Of a stretch of 14,134 bases of DNA, positions 13,483 to 14,134 are shown one piece after another. The notes beneath the pieces were generated by a model. It did no database searches. It saw only the letters and a list, made by a program, of their open reading frames with translations, and was not told the origin of the DNA. The position numbers and the translations under genes are program-made. The stretch is from an uncultured Bacteroidota bacterium (GTDB lineage: Bacteria; Bacteroidota; Bacteroidia; Chitinophagales; Chitinophagaceae), in contig CAINEG010000193.1 in NCBI GenBank assembly GCA_903847655.1, positions 1 through 14,134 on the forward strand. The letters run 5' to 3'. Within the stretch, counting starts at the first letter, position 1; the number at the start of each line of letters is the position of its first letter.

Positions 13483-14134
13483 CTAGTGAGTATCTTTTTC
13501 ATCCTCGCCTACCGGAGTAGTTTGTGGAATGAAATCATGCCCATCTTTACCGTAATCATAAGGCCAACGGTGTACTTCTGGTATTTCACCAGGCCAGTTA
13601 CCATGACCAGGACGAATAGGTGTAGTCCACTCTAACGTATTAGCTTCCCAAGGATTTAATACAGTCACTTTGCGACCTTTGAATATGGAGTAGAAGAAAT
13701 TAATTAAGAATAAAATTTGAACAGCAAAAACAATCATTGCTACCGTACTAATGAAACGATTTAATTCAGCAAATTGTTTAAAGCTCTCCCAAATACTAAA
13801 ATCAAAATAACGACGTGGCATACCCGCTAACCCTTGGTAATGCATAGGCCAGAAAATCATATAAGCACCCGCCATTGTAATCCAGAAGTGAATATACCCA
13901 AGTGAATTATTTAAATAGCGACCATACATTTTAGGGAACCAATGGTATACGCCGGCAAACATGCCAAACATACTTGCTACACCCATTACAATATGGAAAT
14001 GCGCTACCACAAAATAACTATCGTGTAAATAAATATCTAAAGCAGCGTTACCCAACCATATTCCTGTTAAACCACCAGAGATAAATAAGCTTACGAAACC
14101 AATGGCGAATAACATAGCTGGTGTGAAACGAATA
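13483..14134 (-). CDS. Cytochrome c oxidase subunit I, C-terminal part (N-terminus beyond window edge)
   Basis: The frame is open to the window edge and continues through IRFTPA upstream of the first Met at 14115, so 216 C-terminal residues of a roughly 600-residue protein are present. Seen: [21 protein letters not shown], in which the two His of AHFH (codons at 13999-14001 and 13993-13995) are the axial ligands of heme a3 and heme a; [13 protein letters not shown]; and several membrane segments. The CuB ligands lie outside the window. This is the catalytic subunit that reduces oxygen to water and pumps protons. The C-terminal extension ([21 protein letters not shown]...EDEKDTH) contains the common WEANTLEW motif. 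It is followed by a hairpin and ctaB. Confidence 0.95.
   Translation of the reverse strand, partial: IRFTPAMLFAIGFVSLFISGGLTGIWLGNAALDIYLHDSYFVVAHFHIVMGVASMFGMFAGVYHWFPKMYGRYLNNSLGYIHFWITMAGAYMIFWPMHYQGLAGMPRRYFDFSIWESFKQFAELNRFISTVAMIVFAVQILFLINFFYSIFKGRKVTVLNPWEANTLEWTTPIRPGHGNWPGEIPEVHRWPYDYGKDGHDFIPQTTPVGEDEKDTH

Noticed and set aside
1..14134. CRISPR arrays, tRNA/rRNA genes, insertion sequences, prophage or defence genes
   Set aside because: No regularly spaced repeats, cloverleaf-like segments, transposase-like proteins or terminal inverted repeats were seen on either strand by eye.

Overview
The window is AT-rich, ordinary chromosomal DNA from a member of the Bacteroidota, most likely a Chitinophagaceae-like organism. 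Three things point there: several genes are preceded by the Bacteroidota-type -7 box TAnnTTTG with no clear Shine-Dalgarno sequence; the cytochrome oxidase cluster has the order usual in that phylum (coxA, ctaB, two coxC, coxD, SCO, DUF420); and families such as DUF5522 and FucP-type MFS with a zinc-less ROK kinase are typical of it. The family-level placement is inference.

Region 1 (1-6428) is carbohydrate metabolism. A minus-strand pair encodes a GMC flavoprotein oxidoreductase (cut by the window edge) and its gluconate-2-dehydrogenase subunit-3-like partner. Diverging from it across a 286-base spacer are an exported DUF1080 (3-keto-disaccharide hydrolase family) protein and a Gfo/Idh/MocA oxidoreductase with an N-terminal export-like leader. 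Together they look like an envelope pathway that oxidises a sugar or glycoside at C3 and cleaves the keto-product. They are followed, convergently, by a FucP-like sugar MFS transporter and a ROK sugar kinase, which could import and phosphorylate the released sugar. The spacer (1795-2080) holds no credible gene; it has one possible -7 box and a TTTAATTAA direct repeat.

Region 2 (6593-8970, plus strand) holds a stand-alone family 2 glycosyltransferase with its own -7 box, then a compact unit of trmB (tRNA m7G46 methyltransferase), a Cys-rich DUF5522 miniprotein and an alkyltransferase-like (ATL) DNA-repair protein whose reactive cysteine is an alanine. The trmB promoter sits so close to its ATG that the mRNA may be leaderless.

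Region 3 (9002-14134, minus strand) is the distal half of an aa3/caa3-type cytochrome c oxidase locus: coxA (C-terminal part), ctaB (heme O synthase), two consecutive subunit III genes, subunit IV with His-rich tails, a 61-residue basic orphan ORF, a SCO copper chaperone and a DUF420 membrane protein. Two strong hairpins lie 14-20 bases upstream of the ctaB and SCO start codons, one of them inside the orphan ORF, which suggests partial termination tuning subunit versus assembly-factor output.

I see no tRNA or rRNA genes, CRISPR arrays, insertion sequences, phage genes or recognisable defence genes. The most notable items are the 3-keto-glycoside module, the orphan ORF that carries a terminator-like hairpin, the EF-hand-like loop in the DUF420 protein, and the His-rich tails on subunit IV.
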